From assembly GCA_002862465.1 (NCBI GenBank), contig PKDD01000137.1, forward strand, positions 18,155 through 82,154: DNA of 64,000 nucleotides, in the 5' to 3' direction. Below the pieces are notes generated by a model that saw only the letters and a program-made list of their open reading frames with translations, had not been told where the DNA came from and did not search any database. How positions within the stretch are numbered: position 1 is the stretch's first letter; every line of letters starts with the position of its first letter. Source of the DNA: Haliea sp. (lineage in GTDB: Bacteria; Pseudomonadota; Gammaproteobacteria; Pseudomonadales; Halieaceae). This document shows positions 51,756 through 61,206 of the stretch, piece by piece. The translations under genes and the position numbers were made by a program.

Positions 51756-53062
51756 GATTGCGACTCAGCAGCAAATTGGGCGGCTTTTAAACCTCTAGAG
51801 AAATCTGCCTGAATATCTTTAATGCCCTCAATGCCGACCGACACACGAATGAGATCCTCGCTGATACCAGCTGCCACCATCGCATCAGGGCTTAGACGAG
51901 AATGCGTAGTACTTCCAGGATGGAGAACAAGCGTTCTTGAATCGCCAACATTGGCGAGGTTTGATGCCAACTGCAGTGCATTAATAAATGCGCCGCCACC
52001 TGAACGTCCGCCAATCACGCCAAAGCAAAGCATCGAACCGGCTCCATTTGGGAACAATTTTCGTGCAACCGCGTTGCTTGGATTGCTGGCCAAGTCAGGG
52101 TGATTAACCCACGTGACTTGTTCTTTAGATTGTAACCACGTCACCATCTCTTTGGCATTGGCAATATGCTGCTTCATACGCATATTTAGCGTCTCTATTC
52201 CCTGCAGCAGCAGGAATGCCGTATTTGCGCTCATACAGGCCCCTACGTCTCGCATGGATTCTGCACGAATTTTCATCGCCAAAGCGCTAGGGCCGAACTC
52301 CTCCCAAAACCTGATACCATGAAAAGGCTCATAGGGTTCCGTCAATTCAGGGAAGCGTCCACTCGCTTCCCAATCAAAATTACCCCCGTCAACAACCACA
52401 CCACCGACCGCAGCACCATGCCCGCCCATCCACTTGGTAATCGAATGTACGACCACATCAGCACCAGACTCGATCGTTTTACATAGCCCCGGAGGCGCAA
52501 AAGTAGCGTCTACTACAACTGGAACTCCATGCTTGCTGGCAACAGCACTGATTTGAGGCAAGTTAGCTACTTCCAGACCTGGATTGCCGATTGATTCGCA
52601 AAACACCATTTTAGTATTCTCACGGATAGCGTCGTGTAATGCGGCTTGATCGTTAATCGAGACAAAAGTAGTTTCGATACCGAGACGCTTCAATGTGTGC
52701 CGTAAAAGGGTCGCAGTGGAACCATAAATTTGCCCCGATGAAACGATATGATCCCCGGCCGAACACAATGTAATAAACGTTGTAAATAACGCACTCATGC
52801 CTGAGGCAGTGCAAATGGCACCACTCCCGCCTTCCAACGCAGCAATACGTTGCTCCAAAACTGCAACCGTCGGATTAGATATACGGCTGTAAATATGGCC
52901 TCCTTGCTCAAAATTAAAAAGAGAGGAAGCTTCGTCAACCGTATCAAATACATATGACGTCGTTTGATAAATAGGCACCGCCCGCGACCCATGATCGCTC
53001 TCAGGCACGTAACCGCTATGTAGCGATATCGTATCGGGGTGGTAAAAAGAAGATCGGGTCAT
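51752..53062 (-). CDS. metY: O-acetylhomoserine sulfhydrylase-like PLP enzyme (Cys/Met metabolism family)
   Basis: TISLHSGYVPESDHGSRAVPIYQTTSYVFD, PLP-lysine segment VVHSITKWMGGHGAAVGGVVVDGGNFDW, LHPGSTTHSRL. Confidence 0.9.
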   Translation of the reverse strand: MTRSSFYHPDTISLHSGYVPESDHGSRAVPIYQTTSYVFDTVDEASSLFNFEQGGHIYSRISNPTVAVLEQRIAALEGGSGAICTASGMSALFTTFITLCSAGDHIVSSGQIYGSTATLLRHTLKRLGIETTFVSINDQAALHDAIRENTKMVFCESIGNPGLEVANLPQISAVASKHGVPVVVDATFAPPGLCKTIESGADVVVHSITKWMGGHGAAVGGVVVDGGNFDWEASGRFPELTEPYEPFHGIRFWEEFGPSALAMKIRAESMRDVGACMSANTAFLLLQGIETLNMRMKQHIANAKEMVTWLQSKEQVTWVNHPDLASNPSNAVARKLFPNGAGSMLCFGVIGGRSGGGAFINALQLASNLANVGDSRTLVLHPGSTTHSRLSPDAMVAAGISEDLIRVSVGIEGIKDIQADFSRGLKAAQFAAESQS

Positions 53063-53080
53063 GCGACTACTCCGCTAATG

Positions 53081-54196
53081 TTAAACTAATTGGTCAAAAT
53101 CAAAAGGGATTGAATGGAAAAGACTGGTTTGCCCGTCGATGGTAATACTGTCGTTCTTTGCTAAGTATGTGAGCGGCAACATAGCAATTGCGAGATTTTT
53201 GTTGTATCTGAATGACCATGCCTGCGAGCGAATCTCGCCAATAATCTCACCATCGACTTCGATGTCGCTACCTCCTAAACGGCTAGGCTGCATATGTGGC
53301 GACCTATCGAACGCTAGCCCAACAAGTTTCCGCGTCTGCTTTCCCGCCATCGCTTTAAGCGCAGGCAGACTCAGACTCTCGATATCTGCATCAAGATCCA
53401 AATATGAATCTAAACCACACTCAAATGGCGTATCGAATTCATCCATATCATTACCATACGATAGCAGGCCAGACTCAAGCCGCTCATTTCCTTGGGGGCA
53501 GCCAGAGCGCACGTATAAATCTTCGCCGTTAGCAAACAGCTCGTCCCAAAGGGCTTCTCCCAGAGACCAATCACACATGTATATCTCAAACCCACCTTGC
53601 TTACTCCAGCCCGAACGCGCGACGTACATTTCTACACCGCGAAACTCAAGCATTTCTCCTTTGAAGAAACGGATACCGCGCACTTTCTCACCAAATACTC
53701 TAGCCATTAACTCCTCGGACTTTGGACCTTGAACCGCCAAAGGACACACATCCGGCTCGAATACTTTCACATCTAAGCCGTAGCCTTGGACTAGACCCTG
53801 GGCAAAAAATTTAACGTCGCTATCAGACACTGACAGCCAAAACCGGTCTTCCGTAAGTTTAATAATAATAGGATCGTTCAAGATAAAGCCTGCAGCATTG
53901 CAAATAGGACCATATTTCCCCTGCAATAGTTCGATCTTGGATAAATCACGTGGCGTCATCAGTTGAGCCAATTTCGCGGCATCAGGCCCATTGAGTTCGA
54001 CCTGACGCTGTCCAGATACGTCCCATACCTGAACATGCTGACACAAGTGCCAATAATCACTCTCGGGCGTATCAAATAGCGTGGGCAATAGCATGTGGTT
54101 ATACACTGTATAGCTTGTAACTCCCGCTTGCTCGACTCGGTCAGAGTATGGCGTGGTGCGCACACGGCGGTTGAAAGAAAGCAATTTTGAATTCAT
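53081..54196 (-). CDS. dmdA: GcvT-fold methyltransferase, DMSP demethylase (DmdA)-like
   Basis: RRVRTTPYSDRVEQAGVTSYTVYNHMLLPTLF, DYWHLCQHVQVWDVSGQRQVELNGPDAAKLAQLMTPRDLS, ARSGWSKQGGFEIY, ERLESGLLSYGNDMDEFDTPFECG correspond segment by segment to remembered Pelagibacter DmdA. Clade membership not verified. Confidence 0.8.
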   Translation of the reverse strand: MNSKLLSFNRRVRTTPYSDRVEQAGVTSYTVYNHMLLPTLFDTPESDYWHLCQHVQVWDVSGQRQVELNGPDAAKLAQLMTPRDLSKIELLQGKYGPICNAAGFILNDPIIIKLTEDRFWLSVSDSDVKFFAQGLVQGYGLDVKVFEPDVCPLAVQGPKSEELMARVFGEKVRGIRFFKGEMLEFRGVEMYVARSGWSKQGGFEIYMCDWSLGEALWDELFANGEDLYVRSGCPQGNERLESGLLSYGNDMDEFDTPFECGLDSYLDLDADIESLSLPALKAMAGKQTRKLVGLAFDRSPHMQPSRLGGSDIEVDGEIIGEIRSQAWSFRYNKNLAIAMLPLTYLAKNDSITIDGQTSLFHSIPFDFDQLV

Positions 54197-54270
54197 AGAC
54201 CCGCCCCTTTAGAGATCGGCACTACCGCCTAACGGCAATGTGAAAGCCCTTTTTACTGGGCACTGTTTAA

Positions 54271-55692
54271 TCAAACTGAAAAACCACCGAGTTTAGTCTC
54301 TAGGTATTCGCCTAACCCTTCTCGGGCGCCTTCCCGCCCTAGGCCACTTTCGTTCATGCCACCGAACGGCGCTGCCGCACTGGTAGGATTGATATCGTTG
54401 ATACCAATAATACCAAAATTGAGTGCCTCGAAGGCTCGCACCGCGCGCGACAAATTTTGCGTATAAACATATGCAGCCAAGCCGTAGTGCGTATTGTTTG
54501 CCATTTCGATTACGTCATCATACGCATCGAAAGGAATGATCGCCGCAACAGGACCGAAAGTTTCTTCTCGATAGATCAGCATGTCCTCACTCACGTTGCT
54601 CAGCACTGTTGGAGCATAAAAATTTCCCGATGCATAAGCATCTCCAGATAAAGCCTTTCCGCCGCTGTGTAAAATTGCACCTTTTTTCAAGGCGTCTTCA
54701 ACCTGACAAGACACTTTTTCGACAGCCGCACTATTGACCAGCGGGCCGATTGAGACGCTAGGATCTAAACCGTTACCAGCTTTCATCTTAACGACACGCT
54801 CGGTAAAGGTCTGAACAAATGAGTCCAAAATAGCGCGCTGAACAAAAATCCGGTTTGGGCTAATACAGGCTTGCCCGGTATTTAGAAACTTCACCAGTGA
54901 TGCGCCTTTAGCCGCGTGCAATGGATCCGCATCGTCAAACACAATAAAAGGCGCATGACCGCCAAGCTCCATGGATACGCGCTTAAGCTGCGGTGCAGCG
55001 TCTTGAGCAAGCTTTTTACCAACAGCAGTAGAGCCTGTGAAGGTCAGTTTTTTAATCTTTATATTAGTGCAAAATTCATCGCCTATTGGAACAGGCTCTG
55101 ATGTGGTGACTAGGTTTGCAACGCCCGCGGGGACACCCGCTTCATGTAAAATGTTAAAAACAGCAATAGCGCACAGAGGGGTTGCCTCTGCAGGTTTCAA
55201 CACAATCGTACAGCCCGCCGCAAGCGCTGGCGCGACTTTACGTGTAATCATTGAAATCGGATAGTTCCACGGTGTTATTGCCGCGACCACTCCAAGTGGC
55301 TGATAACGAACTATAAAGCGTTGATCAGCTCTGGCCGATGGAATAGTTTCGCCATATACACGCTTAGCCTCTTCAGAAAACCATCGGAGGAAATCGGCCG
55401 CATATTGCACTTCATTGAGTGCAGCCTTCAGTGGCTTGCCCTGCTCACGCGTCATTAGGTCAGCCAACATTGGCTTACGCTCTATCATCAAATCGTAGGC
55501 TCTTTGCAGAACTTCAGCACGCATGTAAGCGCTTGCGGTCGACCATGAAGAGAACGCGGTGTGCGCTGCATTAATAGCAAGTATCGCTTGGCTTTTATCA
55601 CCATCAGATACCATGCCAATGGCTTCACCCGTTGCCGGATTTGTGACTCTGAATTCTCGCTGTGTCTTAACCCATTCGCCGTTGATATACAT
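54271..55692 (-). CDS. NAD(P)-dependent aldehyde dehydrogenase, succinate-semialdehyde dehydrogenase type
   Basis: ITPWNYPISMITRKVAPALAAGCTIVLKPAEATPL, MELGGHAPFIVFDDAD, NTGQACISPNRI, ETFGPVAAIIPF. Confidence 0.93.
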   Translation of the reverse strand: MYINGEWVKTQREFRVTNPATGEAIGMVSDGDKSQAILAINAAHTAFSSWSTASAYMRAEVLQRAYDLMIERKPMLADLMTREQGKPLKAALNEVQYAADFLRWFSEEAKRVYGETIPSARADQRFIVRYQPLGVVAAITPWNYPISMITRKVAPALAAGCTIVLKPAEATPLCAIAVFNILHEAGVPAGVANLVTTSEPVPIGDEFCTNIKIKKLTFTGSTAVGKKLAQDAAPQLKRVSMELGGHAPFIVFDDADPLHAAKGASLVKFLNTGQACISPNRIFVQRAILDSFVQTFTERVVKMKAGNGLDPSVSIGPLVNSAAVEKVSCQVEDALKKGAILHSGGKALSGDAYASGNFYAPTVLSNVSEDMLIYREETFGPVAAIIPFDAYDDVIEMANNTHYGLAAYVYTQNLSRAVRAFEALNFGIIGINDINPTSAAAPFGGMNESGLGREGAREGLGEYLETKLGGFSV

Positions 55693-55956
55693 GAAAAATT
55701 TCTCAGGTCATTGGTAACCGAACAAAACTAGTTCAAACCGTAATTTTTTACAAACAAAACGTTTAGTAGCAGAGTAAACATCAGAAGGAGACAGATCGTT
55801 TACTAATGCTCATCCCGAAGTCAAAAGCGGAAATCCTAGCGTTTTTCCAATTGTGCACATACAGCTGCCAGTTCCACCGACATACCTGCCGTTTTAGATA
55901 GCGACCATGGTTAATGAACCTGCTCTATCGGGCGGTAGTCAATATTAAAAAGCTAT

Positions 55957-56142
55957 TTAAAGCGACTTCACCTTTTTCTTGCCACAGCGAGCACAGTTAT
56001 AGATGGTTATCAATTTGCCTTGCTTAACATCAAACTGCTTTGCCTTGTCCAGTTTCCATTTATGATGGCCGTGGCGGCACAGAGTGCTACCCTTGTGCTT
56101 TTCCTTAAGTGAAAGTTTTCGAAAAGGAATAACGTCAGACAT
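55957..56142 (-). CDS. small Cys/His-containing (zinc-ribbon-like) protein
   Basis: MSDVIPFRKLSLKEKHKGSTLCRHGHHKWKLDKAKQFDVKQGKLITIYNCARCGKKKVKSL; Cx2H and CARCGKKK motifs; directly upstream of the glpK 3' end on the same strand. Confidence 0.7.
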   Translation of the reverse strand: MSDVIPFRKLSLKEKHKGSTLCRHGHHKWKLDKAKQFDVKQGKLITIYNCARCGKKKVKSL

Positions 56143-56160
56143 AATCGCCTCTTGCCTTGG

Positions 56161-57651
56161 CTAAAGCAAAGCGCGTTGCAATGCATCATTCCAACTCGAG
56201 AAGCGCTGCCTCCGAGCACGTGCACTGATGGTCAGCGAGAATTCTCTCTCCGCCCGCCAGATTTTTTTTACCTCTGCCGGGCTCTCCCAAAGACCCACAC
56301 CGAGACCAGCGAGGTAGCAAGCTCCGGCCACGGTAGTTTCAATCACTCTTGGCCGAATGAGTCGGCGACCGAGCAAGTCCGCCTGAATCTGCATCAGCAA
56401 ATTATTGACTGCAGCCCCGCCGTCTACTCGCAGCGGTTTCATGCGCTTACCCAAATCACGCTCCATCGCACGCAAAATATCCGCATTTTGCAATGCCATC
56501 GCATCAAGTGTCGCGCGAGCGATATGACCTCTCTCCGTGCCGCGCGTTATGCCAGTTAAGGTGCCGCGTGCATCAGGGGCCCAGTGGGGAGCACCCAGTC
56601 CTGTTAATGCGGGTACGAACTCTACCCCCCCGTGATCCTCAACCTGCAGTGCCAACATTTCGATATCGGGAGCATTTTTGATCATCTTAAGCCCATCGCG
56701 CAGCCATTGAACGGCAGCGCCACAGACAAACGCTCCGCCCTCGAGAGCGTATACCAACTTCCCCTTCTCACCTAACTGCCAGGCTACAGTGGTCAGCAGG
56801 CCCGAATGGGAGTGCAGGCGCTCCGCCCCGGTATTCATCAGGATGAATGAGCCGGTACCGAACGTGCACTTAGCGTCACCGACATCAAAGCACGCCTGAC
56901 CAAAGAGAGCCGCCTGTTGGTCCCCGGCCATACCAGAAATGGGAATACCATCAGGCAGGTTAGCAACTCCGTGGGTACGGCCAAGAATTCCACTAGACGG
57001 AACAATGGCAGGCAGAATGTCCCGCGGCACATCAAACAGGGACAGGAGGTGCTGATCCCAGCGTCCCGTTTTTATGTTCATTAGCGAGGTGCGCGAGGCA
57101 TTAGAAGCGTCCGTGGCGTGCACATCACCCCCCGTGAGTTGCCAAACAAGAAAACTGTCTATGGTACCTGCGGCCACACGCTTGTTAGTGACTGCCTTCG
57201 ATATGCCCGCTGTATTTTTTAGTAGCCAGCGGTATTTACTGGCAGAAAAATATGGATCCAGAACCAAGCCGGATCTGCGCTTAACGGCATTTTCATGTCC
57301 TGCGGCCCGCAAGGACTCGCAGAACTCTGAGGTGCGCCGGCATTGCCACACGATGGCATTATTGAAAGGTTCACCGGTTTCCTTGTCCCACAAGAGAGAC
57401 GTCTCGCGCTGGTTAGTAATCCCGATTGCAACGATCTCGCTGGACTTGCAGATACCTTTGCGCAAAATTGCACGAATCCCCTTTGCCACCGAACCCCAAA
57501 TATCAGCGGGCCGCTGCTCTACCCAACCGGGACGAGGATAGATTTGCGGAAACTCATAGTTGACGCGTGCGCGCAGTTTACCCCTGGCATCCATCAAGGC
57601 AACGGTGCTGCCTGTCGTCCCCTGATCAATACCAAGAACAAACTTACTCAT
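56161..57651 (-). CDS. glpK: glycerol kinase
   Basis: GIDQGTTGSTVALMD, YPRPGWVEQRPADIW, TNQRETSLLWD, GLVLDPYFSASK, GMAGDQQAALFGQ, LRVDGGAAVNNLLMQ. Confidence 0.94.
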   Translation of the reverse strand: MSKFVLGIDQGTTGSTVALMDARGKLRARVNYEFPQIYPRPGWVEQRPADIWGSVAKGIRAILRKGICKSSEIVAIGITNQRETSLLWDKETGEPFNNAIVWQCRRTSEFCESLRAAGHENAVKRRSGLVLDPYFSASKYRWLLKNTAGISKAVTNKRVAAGTIDSFLVWQLTGGDVHATDASNASRTSLMNIKTGRWDQHLLSLFDVPRDILPAIVPSSGILGRTHGVANLPDGIPISGMAGDQQAALFGQACFDVGDAKCTFGTGSFILMNTGAERLHSHSGLLTTVAWQLGEKGKLVYALEGGAFVCGAAVQWLRDGLKMIKNAPDIEMLALQVEDHGGVEFVPALTGLGAPHWAPDARGTLTGITRGTERGHIARATLDAMALQNADILRAMERDLGKRMKPLRVDGGAAVNNLLMQIQADLLGRRLIRPRVIETTVAGACYLAGLGVGLWESPAEVKKIWRAEREFSLTISARARRQRFSSWNDALQRALL

Positions 57652-57653
57652 AT

Positions 57654-59081
57654 CTACTTACCGAAACCTTCCACTGCTTTGATCTCAAGAAAATCGGTAA
57701 AACCATGGCTACCCCACTCACGGCCATTACCCGATTGCTTAAAGCCACCAAAAGGCACGTTGAATCCGCCCGAGGCCCCATTGATATGCACATTACCAGC
57801 GCGGATCCTTGAAGCCACTTCGCGGGCGTGATCAAGGTCACCGCTTTGCACGTAGCCCGCCAATCCATAGGGCGTGTCATTAGCAATACGAATAGCCTCT
57901 TCTTCGGTTTCGTAGGGGATCATGGTCAGTACCGGACCGAAAATTTCTTCACGGGCGACAGTCATTTCATTATTAGCATCAGAAAAAATCGTCGGTCGAA
58001 TGAAGTAGCCTTTATCTAGACCTTCGGGACGACCTAATCCCCCAATCACGACCTTTGCACCCTCCTTTATACCTTGATCAATCAGCCCCTGAATCTTATT
58101 GAACTGCACTTCAGAAACCACCGGCCCCATAGTTGTCGTCTCTGCCGCCGGGTCTCCTACAACAACCGACTCTGTAACCTTAGCGGCTATAGCTTCAGCC
58201 TCGGCAAGCTTGGCCGCAGGCACCAACATACGCGAAGGCGCATTGCACGACTGCCCAGTATTGGTGTACATATGTCTGACGCCACCAGCGACAGCTTTCT
58301 CCAAATCAGCATCGTCTAAGATAATATTAGGTGATTTCCCCCCCAGTTCCTGCGTCACACGTTTCACCGTGGGCGCAGCATTTTGTGCCACCAGAGAACC
58401 GGCGCGGGTAGATCCTGTGAAAGACATCATACTCACGTCTGGGTGCTTTGACAGCGCCGTGCCCACTACCGGACCATCCCCATTAACCATATTGAACACG
58501 CCGGCAGGCACTCCCGCTTCATGCATGACCTGTGCAAACAAATAGGCCGATAAAGGGGCGACTTCGCTGGGCTTCAGCACCATCGTACAGCCCACGGCCA
58601 GCGCCGGCGCAACCTTGCAGGAAACCTGATTAACGGGCCAATTCCACGGGGTAATCAGACCACAAACGCCAATCGGCTCCTTAAAAACACGATGCTCGCC
58701 CAAGTCCTCTTCAAACTCAAAAGTCCGCAGGACCCTCAGCGCCTCCTCCAAATGCCCCTGCCCAGTGTAAGCCTGTGCCGTAGTTGCTAGCGTGTGGGGA
58801 GCACCCATCTCTTCACGAATCGCATCGGCAATATCGAGATAGTGTTTCTGGTAGACCGCGATACACGATTCAAGTAATTCAATCCGCTCCTGCGTGCTGG
58901 TCCGACTGAACGTCTGAAACGCCTCTTTAGCCGCAGCGACGGCCTTATTGACATCAGCCTCGGTGCCCATGGATATGCGTCCACAGGCTTCCTCTGTCGC
59001 TGGATTAATCACATCAAGGCTCTTCGGAGTGGCGGGGTCTACCCATTCGCCATTTATATAGAACTGCATATTGTCGCGCAT
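57654..59081 (-). CDS. aldehyde dehydrogenase family protein
   Basis: LITPWNWPVNQVSCKVAPALAVGCTMVLKPSEVAPL, QELGGKSPNIILDDADLE, NTGQSCNAPSRML, EEIFGPVLTMIPY. Confidence 0.93.
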   Translation of the reverse strand: MRDNMQFYINGEWVDPATPKSLDVINPATEEACGRISMGTEADVNKAVAAAKEAFQTFSRTSTQERIELLESCIAVYQKHYLDIADAIREEMGAPHTLATTAQAYTGQGHLEEALRVLRTFEFEEDLGEHRVFKEPIGVCGLITPWNWPVNQVSCKVAPALAVGCTMVLKPSEVAPLSAYLFAQVMHEAGVPAGVFNMVNGDGPVVGTALSKHPDVSMMSFTGSTRAGSLVAQNAAPTVKRVTQELGGKSPNIILDDADLEKAVAGGVRHMYTNTGQSCNAPSRMLVPAAKLAEAEAIAAKVTESVVVGDPAAETTTMGPVVSEVQFNKIQGLIDQGIKEGAKVVIGGLGRPEGLDKGYFIRPTIFSDANNEMTVAREEIFGPVLTMIPYETEEEAIRIANDTPYGLAGYVQSGDLDHAREVASRIRAGNVHINGASGGFNVPFGGFKQSGNGREWGSHGFTDFLEIKAVEGFGK

Positions 59082-59262
59082 TGTTATTCTCCTAAATTAA
59101 AGTTCGCAGAGTTACGCAGTTTAAGCACTCTCAACCCCACTGACTAGTACTGAGTCCGTTCGAGCGCGGGTTTTTGTAGGTTAGACGACATCTGTCGTTG
59201 TTTGTCGCCTAAAAATCGAGCAAAATCGGCGTCTCAGTTCACTGTCTCAGAGATCAATAGCC

Positions 59263-60399
59263 ATGGATACCGAAGAGTTGACCTTGTTTCGCGATATGGC
59301 GCGTCGCGCCCTAGAAGCGGAAATTTCTCCGCATATTGGGCAGTGGGAGGCCCAGCATATGGTGCCCAGAGCATTGTGGCGCACGCTGGGGCAGGCAGGG
59401 CTACTGTGCCCTGATATGCCAGAAGAGTACGGTGCTGCGGGGACCGCGCCTGATGTCACATTTGCAATACTGGAAGAAATGTCCCGTATGGGTTTTGGCG
59501 GCATCGCATCGGGCTACAGTATCCACAGTAACATCGTGGCACCTTACATAAAGCATTTCGGCACTGAAGAACAGAAGTCGCAATGGTTGCCCAAAATGGT
59601 CAGCGGCGAAGTCCTCGGCGCGCTCGCTATGACAGAGCCCAGTGCTGGATCAGATGTGCAGAGCATTCGCACCAAAGCAGTCAAAGATGGAGACGAGTGG
59701 ATACTCAACGGGTCTAAGATTTTCATCACCAATGGCATGCTGGCTGATATTGTCATCGTCGCCGCAATTACGGATCCTGGCAAAGGCGCCAAGGGCACTT
59801 CACTGTTTATTGTAGATGCATCGCTAGAAGGCTTTGCGCGCGGCAAAAAAATCGAGAAACTTGGTCAGCACACGTCTGATACTGCAGAGTTGTTCTTCCA
59901 AGACATTCGTTTGCCCGCTTCCGCACTGCTGGGTGAACTCAACAAAGGCTTCGTCATTATGATGGCAGAGCTGCCACGAGAACGTCTTGGCATCGCAGCT
60001 CAGGCCGTTGCAGCTGCGGAAGGCGCGCTAGACATAACCGTGGATTACGTATTGGAACGCAAAGCCTTCGGCCAAACTATAGCCAGCTTTCAAAATACCC
60101 GCTTCACATTAGCCGACGTAAAAACCGAAATCGCTATCAACCGCGCCTTCTATGAAAAGTGTGCTGATGAGTATACAGAGAAAAAGCTCACCTCAGAAGA
60201 CGCTGCAATGCTGAAATATGCCAGCACCGAAATGCAATGCAAAACTATCGACCAGTGCTTACAGTTATTCGGTGGATACGGTTACACCACAGAATATCCT
60301 ATCTCCCGCTTTTATGCCGATGCGCGTGTCCAAAGAATATATGGAGGCACGTCCGAAATCATGAGAGAACTGGTCGCGCGCTCGATCTTGGGCCGCTAG
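59263..60399 (+). CDS. acyl-CoA dehydrogenase
   Basis: ALAMTEPSAGSDVQSIRT, WILNGSKIFITNG, CLQLFGGYGYTTEYPISRFYADARVQRIYGGTSEIMRELVAR. Confidence 0.95.
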   Translation: MDTEELTLFRDMARRALEAEISPHIGQWEAQHMVPRALWRTLGQAGLLCPDMPEEYGAAGTAPDVTFAILEEMSRMGFGGIASGYSIHSNIVAPYIKHFGTEEQKSQWLPKMVSGEVLGALAMTEPSAGSDVQSIRTKAVKDGDEWILNGSKIFITNGMLADIVIVAAITDPGKGAKGTSLFIVDASLEGFARGKKIEKLGQHTSDTAELFFQDIRLPASALLGELNKGFVIMMAELPRERLGIAAQAVAAAEGALDITVDYVLERKAFGQTIASFQNTRFTLADVKTEIAINRAFYEKCADEYTEKKLTSEDAAMLKYASTEMQCKTIDQCLQLFGGYGYTTEYPISRFYADARVQRIYGGTSEIMRELVARSILGR

Positions 60400-60411
60400 G
60401 GGCAGAGTTCA

Positions 60412-61194
60412 TCATACCAGCCCCAACATCTGGACGATCCCATGGCTATGCCCTGCGGTATATCCCCCGTCGACCACAAGAGTATGACCAGTAACGTAAC
60501 TGGAGTCATCCGATGCAAGAAAATACGCTGCGCCGGCAATTTCCTCAGGCTGGCCCAGCCGACCTACTTTCGTCTCACGGATGACATCAGCCTTCAGCTC
60601 CGGCATTAGGTCCATCACATCATTAAGCAAAGGTGTGTCGATAAAACCAGGGCAAATCGCGTTGCACCGAATACCCATTCGTCCATAATCAATAGCGACA
60701 TTCTTGCTCAGCATCACGACCCCACCCTTTGAAGCGTTATAAACGCTGCCGCCCTCAGTACCATTAAGGCCCTCGACACTAGCGATTGTGATAATGCTGC
60801 CTGAACGCTGTGCCGTCATTACATCCAACACCGCCTTGATGGACAAAAAAGTGCCCTTCAGGTTGACGTCGATGACACGATCCCACACGTCCTCATCCAA
60901 CATCCCCACAGGTCCGCCGTCGCCAAGACCAGCAGCCGTCAGTAAAATATCAATCGCTCCGAATTCGTTTAACGTATCGGCAGCTACCACTTTTTGCGCG
61001 GCACCATCGGTGACATCGACCTGATGAAAGCGACTAGCGGGCGCCAGTACTTCAACAGAAGCCCAAGCACTAGACATATTCCGGTCTACACCAATGACCG
61101 TAGCGCCTTCAGTAGCGTAACGCCGCGCACAGGCCAAACCGATACCGGAGGCTGCTCCGGTTACGATAGCCACTTTGTTTTTCAGTTGGGACAT
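60412..61194 (-). CDS. short-chain dehydrogenase/reductase
   Basis: AIVTGAASGIGLACARRYA, LLTAAGLGDG, VYNASKGGVVMLSKNVAIDYGRMGIRCNAICPGFIDTPL, YVTGHTLVVDGGYTA. Confidence 0.95.
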   Translation of the reverse strand: MSQLKNKVAIVTGAASGIGLACARRYATEGATVIGVDRNMSSAWASVEVLAPASRFHQVDVTDGAAQKVVAADTLNEFGAIDILLTAAGLGDGGPVGMLDEDVWDRVIDVNLKGTFLSIKAVLDVMTAQRSGSIITIASVEGLNGTEGGSVYNASKGGVVMLSKNVAIDYGRMGIRCNAICPGFIDTPLLNDVMDLMPELKADVIRETKVGRLGQPEEIAGAAYFLASDDSSYVTGHTLVVDGGYTAGHSHGIVQMLGLV

Positions 61195-61206
61195 ATCCGC
61201 ACCTCT

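Noticed and set aside
59263-60399. Acyl-CoA dehydrogenase as DmdC of a DMSP pathway
   Set aside because: It is a standard about 380-aa short-chain type enzyme, whereas DmdC is a longer (about 590-aa) enzyme by memory, and it is in a separate, oppositely oriented cluster.
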